The notes: generated by a model not told the origin, from the letters alone. A DNA stretch of 64,000 nt from Liquidambar formosana (GCA_039720395.1 CM077822.1:24077267-24141266); one strand, 5' to 3'; positions 10,396 through 21,415 are shown, counted from the first letter of the stretch. Numbers and translations: made by a program.

Positions 10396-10456
10396 CGGTA
10401 CATTGGGAGGGATTTGAACCCCTAACCTTACCCTCCCTCACCACTAGGCCAGCCCT
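10359..10456 (-). mobile_element. tRNA-derived SINE, copy 2, with long poly-A tail
   Basis: On the minus strand it reads CTAGTGGTGAGGGAGGG, then GGGGTTCAAATCCCTCCC, then AATGTACC and a long A tail, seen as the T-run at 10361-10395. Direct repeats CTATTACAATCTC (10346-10358) and CTATTATAATCTC (10457-10469) flank it with one mismatch. The 3' end matches copies 1 and 3. Confidence 0.8.
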
Positions 10457-10469
10457 CTATTATAATCTC

Positions 10470-10920
10470 ATGTCTGCTTATCTTGCCCTGTCTCGTGCTC
10501 AAGTAAAATTAATTAATTAAGAGAGGCAAGAATAAAGTTATCCAAACAACAAAAAATGTCCCTCAATGTTCACTAGGCAAGTTTTAGTCATACTCTTCAA
10601 AAATTATTCCTAAGCAATTACCTTTTAATTTTTTATTTTTTGAAAAAACTTAAATATAAAATTTGGCAATTCTCCCACACTAAACAATCACAAAAATTGA
10701 CAATTCCTGCCTTTAGAGATGGGAGTTGAAATTCTAGTATTTCATGGGAAATAGGAAGCCCACCATAATTTTTGAATTCTGAGAATGTTGTCAAACCAAC
10801 AACAAAATTACCGCCAATTCCAAAGAATCAAGGGTTCCCAATCTAAATTCACTAGGAACAAATATGCCCTAAATATTTATAGTGTATACCTGACAAAGAA
10901 AACGTGGCAACAGTTCTAAC

Positions 10921-10967
<47 letters not shown>

Positions 10968-11153
10968 ATGGGCAACAGTCAATACCATTGCAACAGATCG
11001 AGGTCGTGTATCCTGTGGCTAATTGATCTCCAGGCAACATTGTACACTTACCACTACTTCTCAGTTCCCACAGTAGTTTAATACTTTAATTAATGAAACC
11101 AAGAGTGTGAGAAGGTGACGACGAAAGAGCTCTGTCACCCTATTAATCAATAT
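10470..11153. other. Intergenic, with a ~45-bp poly-A tract
   Basis: No gene recognised. A pure A-run lies at about 10922-10966. The last five bases, AATAT (11149-11153), are the left target duplication of the copia element that follows. Confidence 0.7.
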
Positions 11154-11371
11154 TGTTGTAAATGCTAGAGTTAAAGGTGGATGCCACCACTCTATTAATT
11201 CCCTCGTATTGAATTGGCATGAATTGTAACCTTTACGGTTTTACAATTGTCATTATGGATCTTAAGCCTATATAAGAAAGGCTCGGATTAAGTGAATAAG
11301 ACATCCGATAGCAAAATCAATTTTCAAGCTATTTTATTGTTTAGTTCTTATTTCTCCTTAATTTCACAACA
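11154..11371 (+). repeat. 5' LTR of copia-1
   Basis: 218 bp with TG..CA ends. A TATA-like CCTATATAAGAAAGG stretch lies at about 11268-11282, with CAATTTTCAAGC and a T-rich segment downstream. The LTR is followed at once by CGTTATCAGCACG, the presumed primer-binding site. This is not the TGGTATCAGAGC initiator-Met type used by the element at 56 kb. Confidence 0.9.
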
Positions 11372-11697
11372 CGTTATCAGCACGAATTGCTCAAGGATTT
11401 TGTGAGCAATATCATACTATTGCCATTTCCTTTCTTAACCTATTTGGTTGTGGTGAGTTACATACACATATATTCATCTTCCATATTTACGATGTTTTTA
11501 TAGTAAATCATTTATTTTAATCACTATTAGCATGCTGATTTTATAGTGATAAATTTTATTTAACAAGGTTGATTTTACATCCATGTTACTAATCCAACGT
11601 AGAAATTATATTTGCATTAATCTTTATTGCTATGTTATAAGTTTTGCTTATTGTTAATATTTCAATCTAAATTCTATATCTCGAATGGAGGAATGTC

Positions 11698-11910
11698 CAT
11701 CTTCTCTTCCTGAAGCAAGAGAAGATTTAAAATAAAACCTAAAGTTTTATAATTAAAAAGGAAAAAGGGTAACAATTCATCTTCTCTTCCTGAAGTAAGA
11801 GAAAGATCTGAAAACCAGAAGTTTTCTATAAGAAAAGTTATTATTCATCTGTTCTCTTCTTGAAGCAAGAGACAAATTTGAAAACCTGAAGTTTTAGAAA
11901 TTTTGAATAA
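11698..11910 (+). repeat. Leader repeat of copia-1, three ~70-80-bp units
   Basis: Units begin at about 11698, 11778 and 11846. Each carries a CTTCTCTTCCTGAAG-like word, GCAAGAGA or GTAAGAGA, and a GAAAACC..AAGTTTT segment. They lie between the primer-binding site and the gag ATG at 12145. Their place in the leader suggests an RNA-structure or packaging role, which is inference only. Confidence 0.6.
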
Positions 11911-12144
11911 TGTATCAATTTAATCCAATTGTTTAAAGTAACGATCAATAATGACTTTCAATTAAATATGTTTTGTATCCCTTTATATTGAAATATGCAT
12001 ATTTCATATTTTACTAATGATCTCATGATAAATCATAAAGAATTTAGCATTTATAAAATTTACGTACTTCCTTATATGTTTTGATTTATTCATATATTAA
12101 CAAAATATCATTTTATTTTGACATATAATTATAGCACTCCAACA

Positions 12145-13195
12145 ATGTCAAACCTTACGAAACTTGAGTTTGCCGCCCTTGATATTTCGGGAAATAATTA
12201 TTTGTCTTGGATTCTTGATGCTGAAATCCATCTTACTGCAATGAATTTGGGTAATACAATTTAGCAAGAAAATCAAGCGTCCCTGCAGGATCGCGCCAAG
12301 GCATTGATTTTTCTTCGCTATCACCTTAATGAGGGGTTAAAAACAGAATATCTCACAGTAAAGGACCCTCTTGCCCTATGGAATGACTTGAAAGATAGAT
12401 ATGACCACCAGAAAACTATCATTCTTCCAAAAGCTCGTTATGATTGGATGCACCTGAGGTTGCAAGATTTCAAAACAATTGCTGAGTATAACTCAGCATT
12501 ATTCAAAATCAGCTCCCAATTGAAATTGTGTGGAGAAAAAGTAACAGAAGAAGACATGTTAGAAAAAAACGTATTCTACATTTCATGCCTCGAATGTGCT
12601 CCTGTAGCAGCAATATCGAGAGCGTAGATTTTCAAAATATTCTGAATTGATATCATGTCTTCCCGTTGCTGAACAAAACAACGAGCTTTTATTGAAAAAT
12701 CACCAATCCCGTCCAACCGGTTCTGCAGCATTCCCTGAAGTGAATGCAACATCGTCTCGTGGTCGTGGACGAGGTCGAGGATGTGGCCATAGTCGTGGGC
12801 GTGGTCGCGGTCGTGGGCGAAATAATTATTCACAATGTGGTGGTTATAATAATTATTCAGGTGGTCGCCACAATAAAACCACATCATACCACCAGAAGTG
12901 ATCCACCAATGAGGCTAAACAAGAAAGAGAGAAAAATCAAAGGCCTGAGCAGTATGAAGATATTTGCTTTACTTGTGGTATGAAAGGGCATTGGTCGCGT
13001 ACCTGTCATACGCCTGATCATTTGGTCAAACTTTACCAAGCCTCAATCAAGGAGAAAGGCAAGAAAGTAGAAACAAATTTTATTGATCACAATGACCCCG
13101 TGGATATAACTCATTTAGATGTTTCAGACTTCTTTGAAGAGCCTAATGGAAAAATTTACCATTTAATTGGTGATGGAAATGTCCACATCAATTAA
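12145..13195 (+). pseudogene. gag: copia-1 gag (capsid, basic Gly-Arg tract, zinc knuckle)
   Basis: From ATG 12145 (MSNLTKLEFAALDISG..) the frame encodes a UBN2-type copia Gag, containing YLSWILDAEIHL and SAL-FKISSQLKLCGEKVTEEDML motifs. A Gly-Arg-rich tract follows (about 12750-12830) and then a CCHC zinc knuckle with Cys-X2-Cys-X4-His-X4-Cys at about 12965-13008. It should form the particle and bind the element's RNA. Stops near 12262 and 12606, an extra A near 12565 and a stop near 12900 break it. The frame ends at TAA 13193-13195, followed by a T-rich spacer before the protease frame. Confidence 0.9.
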
Positions 13196-13320
13196 CGTTA
13201 TTACCTTTTTTCTATTTTCTTATTATCAATAAGAATGTTATTTCATATGCATTTTATTTTCATATTTTATCTATTTGTCTATTTATTTTTAGACTTAAAT
13301 TTATATATTTTCATGAAAAG
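13170..13320 (+). other. Candidate retrotransposon intron spanning the gag stop (copia-1)
   Basis: GT at 13170-13171 (context TTG^GTGATGG) and AG at 13319-13320 (context GAAAAG^GTATGG) bound 151 nt of T-rich DNA containing the gag TAA. Removal joins phase 1 of gag to the pol frame that starts at ATG 13323, in frame. The related copia-2 copy has the same donor context and also an in-frame acceptor. Splice-site strength is only moderate. Confidence 0.45.
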
Positions 13321-14699
13321 GTATGGATCTTGATAATGAATTATTCAATTCCGAAATGACTGGTGGAGATATATGTCTAGCAGACAGTGCCACAACGCAC
13401 ACTATCCTTCGAGATAAAAGATATTTTTCAGACATTATATTAGATGAAATTAATGTCAATACAATATCAGGTCCTGCGAACCTGATCGATGGCTCCGGAA
13501 GAGCCACAATCATGTTACCTGGTGGAACAAACTTACATATCAACGACGCTTTATATTCAATCAGATCCAAAAGAAATTTGCTAAGTTTTAAAGATATTGT
13601 GAACCCTAAAAAGTGAGGGCCCACAAGGATTGAAAAGAAAATAGATAGGTTTGAAAAAGAAAAGGAGTCGCCACCTTATTTTTTAAAGGAAACAAGGAAA
13701 ACCCTAAAAAACAGTTTTGTTTTAGGAAAACAAAAGAATGACTCCATGTTTAAAAATGGTAAGGTAAAAAATCTTTTGGAAACCAGAGATATTGGGGATT
13801 CAGAGGCTAAGTTACGATATGGGAAGGTTCTAGGCAAAGCCTATAGGCACCCATATCGCCCTAAACGGTCTCTTAATTTAATTGGGCTAAATCAAAGTTT
13901 TAATCACACACAAATCAACAATTATCATAAAAAAGACAGCATGCATTTCATCCATAACAAACAAACAAAACAAAGAAAAACAAAATAAAATTAGGATACT
14001 TAGATCCTAGGGCGGACTTGAACCTCAAAGCGCCTACGTACCATGTAGCGAAATACATGGATCAAAGTCCACGTAGTTCGATTAGAATTAGGGTTAAATC
14101 CTAATATAAACCTATGGTAAAAACCCTAGGTTTCCTTATTTGAAAGATAGAAAATCTGGTATTTAAACCAAATTTGAAATAGAAATAACTCCCACAAGAT
14201 GGAAACTTTGATTAAAAGGTAATTTATTAAATTAAGGAAACCTCTAATTATTACCATAGACTCATATTAGGAAATAACCCTAAGGAGGGAGAAGAGAGAA
14301 GATAGAGGAAGAAAAAGTGAATTATGGCACTTTCAAACCCTACTTACCTTTAAGCAAAAGCAACCTGTCAAAATAACCACCCTATTGCATAGGGTAATTA
14401 CCTTATTTGCAAGATTTCATCTCGCAATAGCTAAAATAACCACCCCACATTAGTGGGGTAGTTGCACCTGTTGTACCTGTCAAGCACCTGCAATTTGCAT
14501 ACAAAACATACCAAAAACACCAACCAACCAAGCTAGGTTCCAATCAAGCAATTATCATGCTAAAACATAGGCAAACACATGCTCAAAACTCATCATTAAA
14601 GCCATTAAACAGATCTGGACAGAATTGAAATAGAGCTTAAAATCAACCATAAATCATGTAAACAACATGAATCATAAGCTAACTAAAACCCTAACTCAA

Positions 14700-15590
14700 C
14701 CCTACATGCAATGACATGCAAAAAACCCTAAAATCAACTATATGAATGCTAGAAATATCATAGTTACCTAATATGGAACACATATGCAGCAACTATGAAG
14801 AAAAAATAGAGAAAATCCCTAAGCTATCATGCTATATGCAACTAAACCAACACAAGGATGATAAAAACCCTAGAATCACACTAGCGCATAAAATCCCATG
14901 AAATAACCCTAAATCATGCAAAACAGAATATGAACAGCATTCTAACCATGCATATTAATCAATAGAATGATCCACACATGATAAAGACATAGACTTTCAC
15001 ATGAAATAAAGCTATCCTAAGCATAAACTCAATTTCAGAACTAAGTAAACCCTAGAATCCCAAACATGCAGTAAATCACATGGAATAGCATCCTAGCATA
15101 CTGAACAGCCCATGAATATCATCCTAAACATGCATACTAGCTAATAGAAGCAACAAAATACGATAAAAACATAAGCTTTAATATGCAAAAGAGTTATTTT
15201 ATGCAGAAAACCAATTTCAGCACTAAGGAAACCCTAAAGTCCCAAACATGCAGTAAATCACATGGAATAACATCCTAGCATACTAAACAGCCCATGAATA
15301 TCATCCTAAACATGCATACTAGCTAATAGAAGCAACAAGACATGATAAAGACACAAACTTGAACATGAAATAATGACTATGCCATGTAAAACCCTAGAAA
15401 AGACTCTAAAAAACCCTAAAAACACAAACACTCATAAAACCACATAGAATGACATTATATCATGCAAAAACAGCCATAAACAATATCCTAATCATGCATT
15501 CTAAGCATTAGAAGCATTAACACATGATAAAACAATAAGCTTTAAACATGAAATAATGCAAAGCTATGCAAAACCCTAATTTGAATGAAA
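14700..15590 (-). repeat. Tandem ~182-bp repeats inside the nested LTR-type element
   Basis: The best pair starts with CATGCAGTAAATCACATGG at 15065 and 15247, exactly 182 bp apart, and the match continues through CAGCCCATGAATATCATCC and ACATGCATACTAGC. More diverged units lie on both sides (about 14880-15060 and 15430-15590), sharing CATGATAAA..A and CATGAAATAA words. The array occupies the transcribed part of the element if the minus-strand TATA is its promoter. Confidence 0.75.
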
Positions 15591-15836
15591 GAGAGAAAAT
15601 GGGAGAGGTATACCTATGGTGGCTGTTGTAGAGAGTCCTCCTCTTCTTATGCATTGCTGGGAATTCCTTCCTTCAAGCCTTCAAGCCCAACTTCAGCCTT
15701 CCTTCAAGCTTTCTCTCTCACTCTCTCACTCAAAATTTAGGTTAAACTACCCTAAGGATGGCTGCCATAGCCTCCAAGTCTCACACATGCCTCACACTTC
15801 TGAAATTGCCTCCCCTATTGCTGAAGTATAAGGGGG

Positions 15837-15844
15837 TATTTATA
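15837..15844 (-). promoter_or_regulatory. TATA box of the nested LTR-type element
   Basis: TATTTATA on the plus strand reads TATAAATA on the minus strand, in the context CTATAAATACCCCC, flanked by GC-containing sequence. It fits a plant RNA polymerase II promoter in a minus-oriented LTR. Confidence 0.5.
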
Positions 15845-18800
15845 GGGATTGAGGGAAAACCCTCAATGGTTGGGATTAAAACCCTAGGGATTGATCCAAG
15901 GGCTCTTAGAGGTTCCCTTGGGGCTCAAGTAGGTCAAATAGGGTTGAAATTAGGGTTAAATGGCGGCTGGAGGCGAGCAAATCCGAGGAAATAGGGAGGG
16001 AGCCGCGTTAAGACTCAAAAAAGGAAATTGGCTCGGGTGACCACCTGGGGCTGGGCGGCTAGCCACCTGGGCCCAGGCGGCTAGCCGCCCAAGCCTGGGT
16101 GGTCACCCGAGGCCATGTCACCTTAAACCCATTGACCCTTTCGACTTCCAAATGCGTTTCCGGGCTCAAATCAACTCCGATTTTGACGAAACGAAAGCCA
16201 AAACGACCGTGTTTCGAAGGGGAATGTAATTTGAGTCACTTTAGGGCAAGAAACCCTAGCCATGGCTGCATGGTTGGGTCCTAAAAAGGTGGTTAACTGC
16301 TATGCCTCACCATCGCTTAGCTTAGGTATGCACATAGGGTCGCACCAAATGCTTTCCAATTCAAAATTCAACCTCCCTAAACACATTTGGGGATGAAATT
16401 AAGACTAATTAAAGTCAAATGAGTGGGAATTGAGTGAAAATCATGAGCCAATTTGAGCCAACCCGAAGTAGGTCTCTTAACCAAATTGAACCTTATTGAG
16501 CCATTTTAATCCCGAACCATTGATTCATCAAATTGAACCCATAAATACCTCAAATGCATCCTCATGAACTCTAATTGACAATTTGGAGATCATTTCAAGG
16601 TTAAATGAAAGGTTTGTAACCTAAAAGACGATTATGCCCCTCAAGTCACAAAAACTTTTATTATCCCTCAAGATCAACTCCAAATTGAACCAAAATTCAT
16701 ATCCAATGTCCTTGTGATTCTAGAAGGCTAATGCAAGTAACTAGACTCAAAAACAAAACAAAAACATGCATGGAATGACAAACCCTAGTAAGGTGGTGCA
16801 AAAATGGGGTGTGACAGATATCATATTGAAACTGCATGTGAACGTAATGTAGAATATCTCTGCATTACTTCAATTATTTCAGGCCAGAAGCTTGTATTAG
16901 AGAAACTTCCTACTTTCTCTTCGGGGTTGTATTATACAACTATAAGAACAATTGAATCAAATGTGGTGATGGGCCTGAAGTCCTCTGATTTAAAAACTTT
17001 TATGCTTTGGCATGACCGACTTGGTCACCTGGGATCAACAATGATGCGTCGAATCCTTACCAATTCACATGGACATCCATTAAAGAGCCAGAAGATTCTC
17101 TTGTCCAGTGATTATCCATGTATTGCTTGTTCCCAAGGAAAATTGGTTATTAGACCACCTCCTACAAAAGTTATTGCTGAATCTCCAAAATTTTTGGAAC
17201 GAATTCAAGGGGATATATGTGGACCTATTTCTCCACCATGTGGACCATTTCGCTATTTTATGGTTTTGATAGATGCCTCAACATGATGGTCACATGTTTG
17301 TTTGCTATCTACTCGCAATATTGCATTTGTTAGGCTCCTTGCCCAAATAATCAGGTTACAAGCACAATTTCTAGATCATCTGATCAAGAAGATCCGCCTT
17401 GATAATGCTGGTGAATTTACATCTCAAACATTTGATGACTTTTGCATGTCAGTTGGGATTGATATTGAACATCCAGTTGCTCATATCCATACTCAGAATG
17501 GGTTAGCAGAAGCTTTTATCAAGCATCTTCAGCTGATTGCTCGACCTTTACTTATGAAGACCAAATTACCTATTTCTGCTTGGGGACATGCCATCTTACA
17601 TGCTGCAGTATTGGTTCGTCTTCGCCCTACTGCTTATCAGCAACAATCACCATTACAACTTGTACTTGGTCAACCACCGAATATTTCCCATCTACAAACT
17701 TTTGGTTGTGCTGTACAAGTTCCGATTCCAACCCCACAACGCACTAAAATGGGTCCTCAACGTCGATTGGGAATATATATTGGGTTTGATTCACCTTCCA
17801 TCATAAGATTTCTTAAACCATTGACAGGTGATGTTTTTACAGCAAGATTTGCAGATTGTCATTTTGATGAAACATAGTTCCCATCGTTAGGGGGAGGAAA
17901 TCCATTGATAGAGGAACGACGTGAACTTTCTTGGAATGTACTATCTTTGTCCCATCTTGATCCGCGTACTGCTCAATGTGAAACTGAAGTGCAGAGGATC
18001 ACTCATCTTCAGAAGATTGCTAATCAAATGCCTGATGCATTTACAGACGCAGCAAAAATAACTAAGTCTTATATACCGGCTGCAAACACACCAGCAAAGA
18101 TCAATGTACCAATTGGTAAGTCTACTGTTATTGCAGCAAATGAATCATCTACTACACGCCTGAAGCGTGGTAGACCCTTGGGTTCAAAAGATTTAGTTCC
18201 ATGGAAGAGGAAAATAAAAAGGCAACAAAATATAGAAAATAGCACTCCAGAAGAGGTTATTGAACAAGAAATAAATATTCCCACAAATTCTGATATAATA
18301 ACTCCTGAAGAGGAAAATGTCCTTGAAGAGACAGAAAACAATAAAGAGGCATATGTACATAGAAATGAAGAAATTTCCATAAACTATACATGTACAAGAG
18401 AATTGTGGGATCGCACAAAAGTGGTAGTTAATGATGTATTTTCTTTCGCAGTAGATACTGAAATTTCGAAAGATGATGATGATCTCGAACCACGCATTGT
18501 AGACGAATGTCACAGTAGACCTGATTGGTTAAAGTGGAAAGAAGCAATCCAAGCAGAATTGGATTCGCTAGAAAAACGTAAAGTATTTGGACCTGTATTC
18601 CTAACACCCAATGATGTGAAACCCGTGGGTTACAAATGGGTGTTTGTAAGAAAGCGTAATGATAAAAATGAGATCGTCAGATATAAAGCTCGTTTAGTAG
18701 CACAAGGTTTCCTGCAGAGACCTGGGATTAATTATGAAGAAACATATTCACCTGTAATGGATGCCATTACATTTCGATATTTAATTAGTCTGTCAGTCTC

Positions 18801-19218
18801 AGAAGGACTTGACATGCGTTTTATGGACGTAGTTACTGCATATTTATATGGAATGTTAGATGCAGATATATATATAAAGATCCCTGAAGGATTCAAATTG
18901 CCTGAAGCAAATATATCACAACCACGAAATATGTACTCAATTAAACTGAGACGATCTTTGTATGGATTAAAACAATCCGGAAGAATGTGGTATAATTGTC
19001 TCAGTGAGTACTTAATTAAAGAAGGATATATTAATAATCCTATATGCCCTTGTGTATTTATAAAGAAATCAGAATCTGGATTCGCCATCATTGCAGTCTA
19101 TGTTGATGATATAAATTTAATTGGGACTCTTGAAGAGCTCATGAAAGCTACTGAATATTTGGAAAAAGAATTTGAGATGAAAGATTTAGGAAGAACAAAA
19201 TATTGTCTCGGCCTGTAG

Positions 19219-20109
19219 ATCGAGCATAAATCAAATGGAATTCTTATCCATCAATCAGCTTATACCGAAAAGGTATTGAAACGTTTTAATATGGATAAAG
19301 CGCATCCACTAAGTTCTCCCATGGTGGTTCGATCTCTTGATATTAAGAAAGATCCATTTCGCCCCAAAAAAGATAATGAAATGCTACTTGGTCCTGAAGT
19401 ACCATATCTTAGTGCAATAGGTGCTTTGTTATATTTAGCACAATGCACTAGGCGTGATATAGCATTTTCAGTCAACTTATTAGCAAGATTCAGTTCTGCT
19501 CCAACTCGACGACACTGGAATGGTATTAAACATATTTTACGCTACCTTCGTGGAACTACAGATATGGGTTTGTTTTACTCAAAGGAATTAGCCCGTGGTC
19601 CTTGTTTAGAAGGATATGCAGATTCTGGATACCTTTCTGATCCTCACAAAGCTCGCTCACAAACAGGGTATGTATTTACATGTGGCAATACAGCGATCTC
19701 TTGGCGATCTACAAAGCAGACTTTAATTGCTACATCTTCTAATCACTCTGAGATACTTGCACTCCATGAAACAAGTCGTGAATGTGTATGGTTAAGATCT
19801 GTAGTCCATCACATTCGAGACACATATGGGTTACCTCTGATTAAAAGTATGCCAACAACAATTTATGAAGATAATGCTGCATGTATTGCACAAATTCAAG
19901 GAGGGTACATCAAAGGTGATAGAACCAAACACATTTCACCAAAGTTCTTCTACACTCATGAACTTCAGCAGAAGCATGAAATTGATGTGAAGCAAATACG
20001 TTCCACTGATAATCTTGCGGATTTATTCACCAAGGCCTTACCATCGTCAACATTCAAGAAATTGGTATATGGCATTGGAATGCGTCGGGTTTGCGATCAG
20101 TTAAGTTGA
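19219..20109 (+). pseudogene. copia-1 RNase H domain
   Basis: The frame after the TAG at 19216 continues the same polyprotein (IEHKSNGILIHQSAYTEKVL) and encodes the copia RNase H region, including GYADSGYLSDPHKARSQTGY, SWRSTKQTLIATSS, a YEDNAACI block and NLADLFTKALP near the end. It stops at 20107-20109. RNase H degrades the RNA strand during reverse transcription. Apart from the upstream stop, this part looks intact. Confidence 0.9.
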
Positions 20110-20119
20110 TACTTATCTT

Positions 20120-20367
20120 CTTATCAGGGGGAGTATTCATTTTTGGACATATGCACGCTGTACTCTTTTTCCTTCGCCTAGGTTTTGTCCCAGTGGGTTT
20201 TCCTGGCAAGGTTTTAATAAGGCAGTTTCTTTAGTGCGTCCAACACCACTCTAAGATTTACAAAAATGTTGTACTCTTTTTCCTTCACTAGTTTTTTCCC
20301 ACTGGGTTTTTCTAGTAAGGTTTTAATGAGGCACATTATCTTAGCGTGGTGGACATCCAAGGGGGAG
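20120..20367 (+). repeat. Duplicated pre-LTR segment and purine tracts of copia-1
   Basis: Between the RNase H stop and the 3' LTR a ~70-bp segment occurs twice (about 20159-20224 and 20270-20334). It is recognised by TGTACTCTTTTTCCTTC, GGGTTTT or GGGTTTTT and AAGGTTTTAAT. A GGGGGAG purine tract lies at 20128 and again directly before the 3' LTR at 20361-20367. The second is positioned to prime plus-strand synthesis. Confidence 0.7.
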
Positions 20368-20585
20368 TGTTGTAAATGCTAGAGTTAAAGGTGGATGCCA
20401 CCACTCTATTAATTCCCTCATATTGAATTGGCACGAATTGTAACCTTTACAGTTTTACAATTGTCATTATGGATCTTAAGCCTATATAAGAAAGGCTCAG
20501 ATTAAGTGAATAAGACATCCGATAGCAAAATCAATTTTCAAGCTATTTTATTGTTTAGTTCTTATTTCTCCTTAATTTCACAACA
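20368..20585 (+). repeat. 3' LTR of copia-1
   Basis: Same length and ends as the 5' LTR, followed by the target duplication AATAT (20586-20590). By eye it differs from the 5' LTR at four sites (near 20420, 20434, 20450 and 20497), each a CpG in one copy and TpG or CpA in the other. Confidence 0.9.
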
Positions 20586-20590
20586 AATAT

Positions 20591-21415
20591 GCATTTTTTC
20601 TTTTTTCTTTTATTTTTGTGGTTAAGTTCAAAGGCTGTTCAAAAATGGCAGTAACCCTCGAGAGGCCTAATTTTCTTAAGTTCAGAATATCAAACATCCA
20701 CTACAGAATTGAAAGGTCACAAAAAGAGATTTATGAATAAAACAGCTATAAGCATGAACTAAACCGTCTAATTGATTGAAGAATTTGCATACTCTTAGAA
20801 CTAATCATAGGGGAAGTATTGATCTCTGAATCAATCATACTCCCAGCTAACAGATACTCTTCTAGAGAACAATTCAAACCTCATCTTATTGTTCATCGCT
20901 AATTAATATCAACAAATTGATATGAATTGTTTTCCATAAGTTTGAACTTGAGATCACTAACCACCATGTTACAATGTCAACCGCATATAGAGTTAGAATC
21001 TTAATAGAGTCTTCTCATCATAGACTCAAATTTGGAAACCAGTGATCTACAGAAATTTCACCACATCACTTAACATGATGCCACGCTATTAAGGTGCTTC
21101 ATAACCTAATGAAAACATACGTACTCATGATCACATTTGTTAGATTGGGTATCACCACACTTCTATTTTAGGACACGTCATCAACCTGTTTTTCAAAAAT
21201 CAAAGCATATTTTCCCAGTTAATTTTTGCCAGTATTATAAAAAAACTCTTATAGTTTCTAGCTACTCTCTCTTTTCTTTTTCTTTTTGATTTTTATTGTT
21301 ATATAAATCTCGTTAGAAGATCAATTTTATTCATTTGATCAAAACATATTTGGAATAATATATCTACTCTGAAAAATTCTATTGAGCTTCATTTCATATT
21401 GAACATAATGTGCAG
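20591..21415 (+). other. Intron-like sequence upstream of the NB-ARC exon
   Basis: AT-rich DNA without coding similarity, ending in TGTGCAG at 21409-21415, a good splice acceptor for the NB-ARC exon. No TIR exon lies between the copia element and this acceptor. If copia-1 is removed, the intron would run back to at least 10.5 kb. Confidence 0.5.

Larger units (their letters stand above)
13598..16816 (-). mobile_element. 3.2-kb LTR-type insertion inside copia-1 (probable solo LTR of a Ty3/gypsy-like element)
   Basis: On the minus strand it starts TGTCACACCCC and ends GGGTTCACA, so it has TG..CA ends. GATAT lies on both sides (13593-13597 and 16817-16821), as for a 5-bp target duplication. There is no coding sequence. 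A minus-strand TATA box, TATAAATA (15837-15844), sits in a promoter-like position about 970 bp from the minus-strand start. Downstream lie tandem ~182-bp repeats. TGTCACACCCC starts and very long LTRs are typical of plant Ty3/gypsy elements. It interrupts the copia-1 protease, so it is younger than copia-1. Comparison with copia-2 suggests about 16 nt of host are unaccounted for. Confidence 0.65.
13323..19218 (+). pseudogene. pol: copia-1 pol: protease, integrase, reverse transcriptase
   Basis: The protease begins near ATG 13323 with the active-site block ADSATTHTI (Asp-Ser-Ala rather than Asp-Ser-Gly). The nested insert cuts the frame at 13598 and it resumes near 16817. Integrase then shows the HHCC zinc region (HDRLGH and CIACSQGK), catalytic Asp in GDICGP, Asp in LDNAGEF and Glu in NGLAEAF. 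A variable linker follows, including KRGRPLGSKD. Reverse transcriptase carries RYKARLVAQGF and the YVDD box (AVYVDDINLIG, near 19100). Stops at 17284 (TGA), 17875 (TAG) and 19216 (TAG) break the polyprotein. TGA for CGA and TAG for CAG would be simple C-to-T changes. Confidence 0.9.
11154..20585 (+). mobile_element. Complete Ty1/copia retrotransposon, copia-1 (degenerate, carries a nested insert)
   Basis: Two 218-bp LTRs (11154-11371 and 20368-20585) begin TGTTG and end ACAACA. They are flanked by the perfect 5-bp duplication AATAT (11149-11153, 20586-20590). The order gag, protease, integrase, RT, RNase H is that of Ty1/copia. A purine tract AAGGGGGAG lies directly before the 3' LTR. The LTRs differ at about 4 positions by eye, all at CpG sites. 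Coding is broken by stops in gag (near 12262 and 12606), integrase (17284, 17875) and before RNase H (19216), by a one-base slip in gag, and by a 3.2-kb insert at 13598-16816. It is therefore non-autonomous. The second copy at 48963-52530 is a diverged relative. Confidence 0.95.

Noticed and set aside
15616..15994. Short plus-strand frames in the nested element
   Set aside because: They run antisense to the minus-strand TATA box of the element and have no domain similarity.
16817..16821. Treating GATAT as proof of a clean 5-bp duplication for the nested element
   Set aside because: Both GATAT words could also be host codons, and comparison with copia-2 leaves about 16 nt unexplained, so it is kept as support, not proof.
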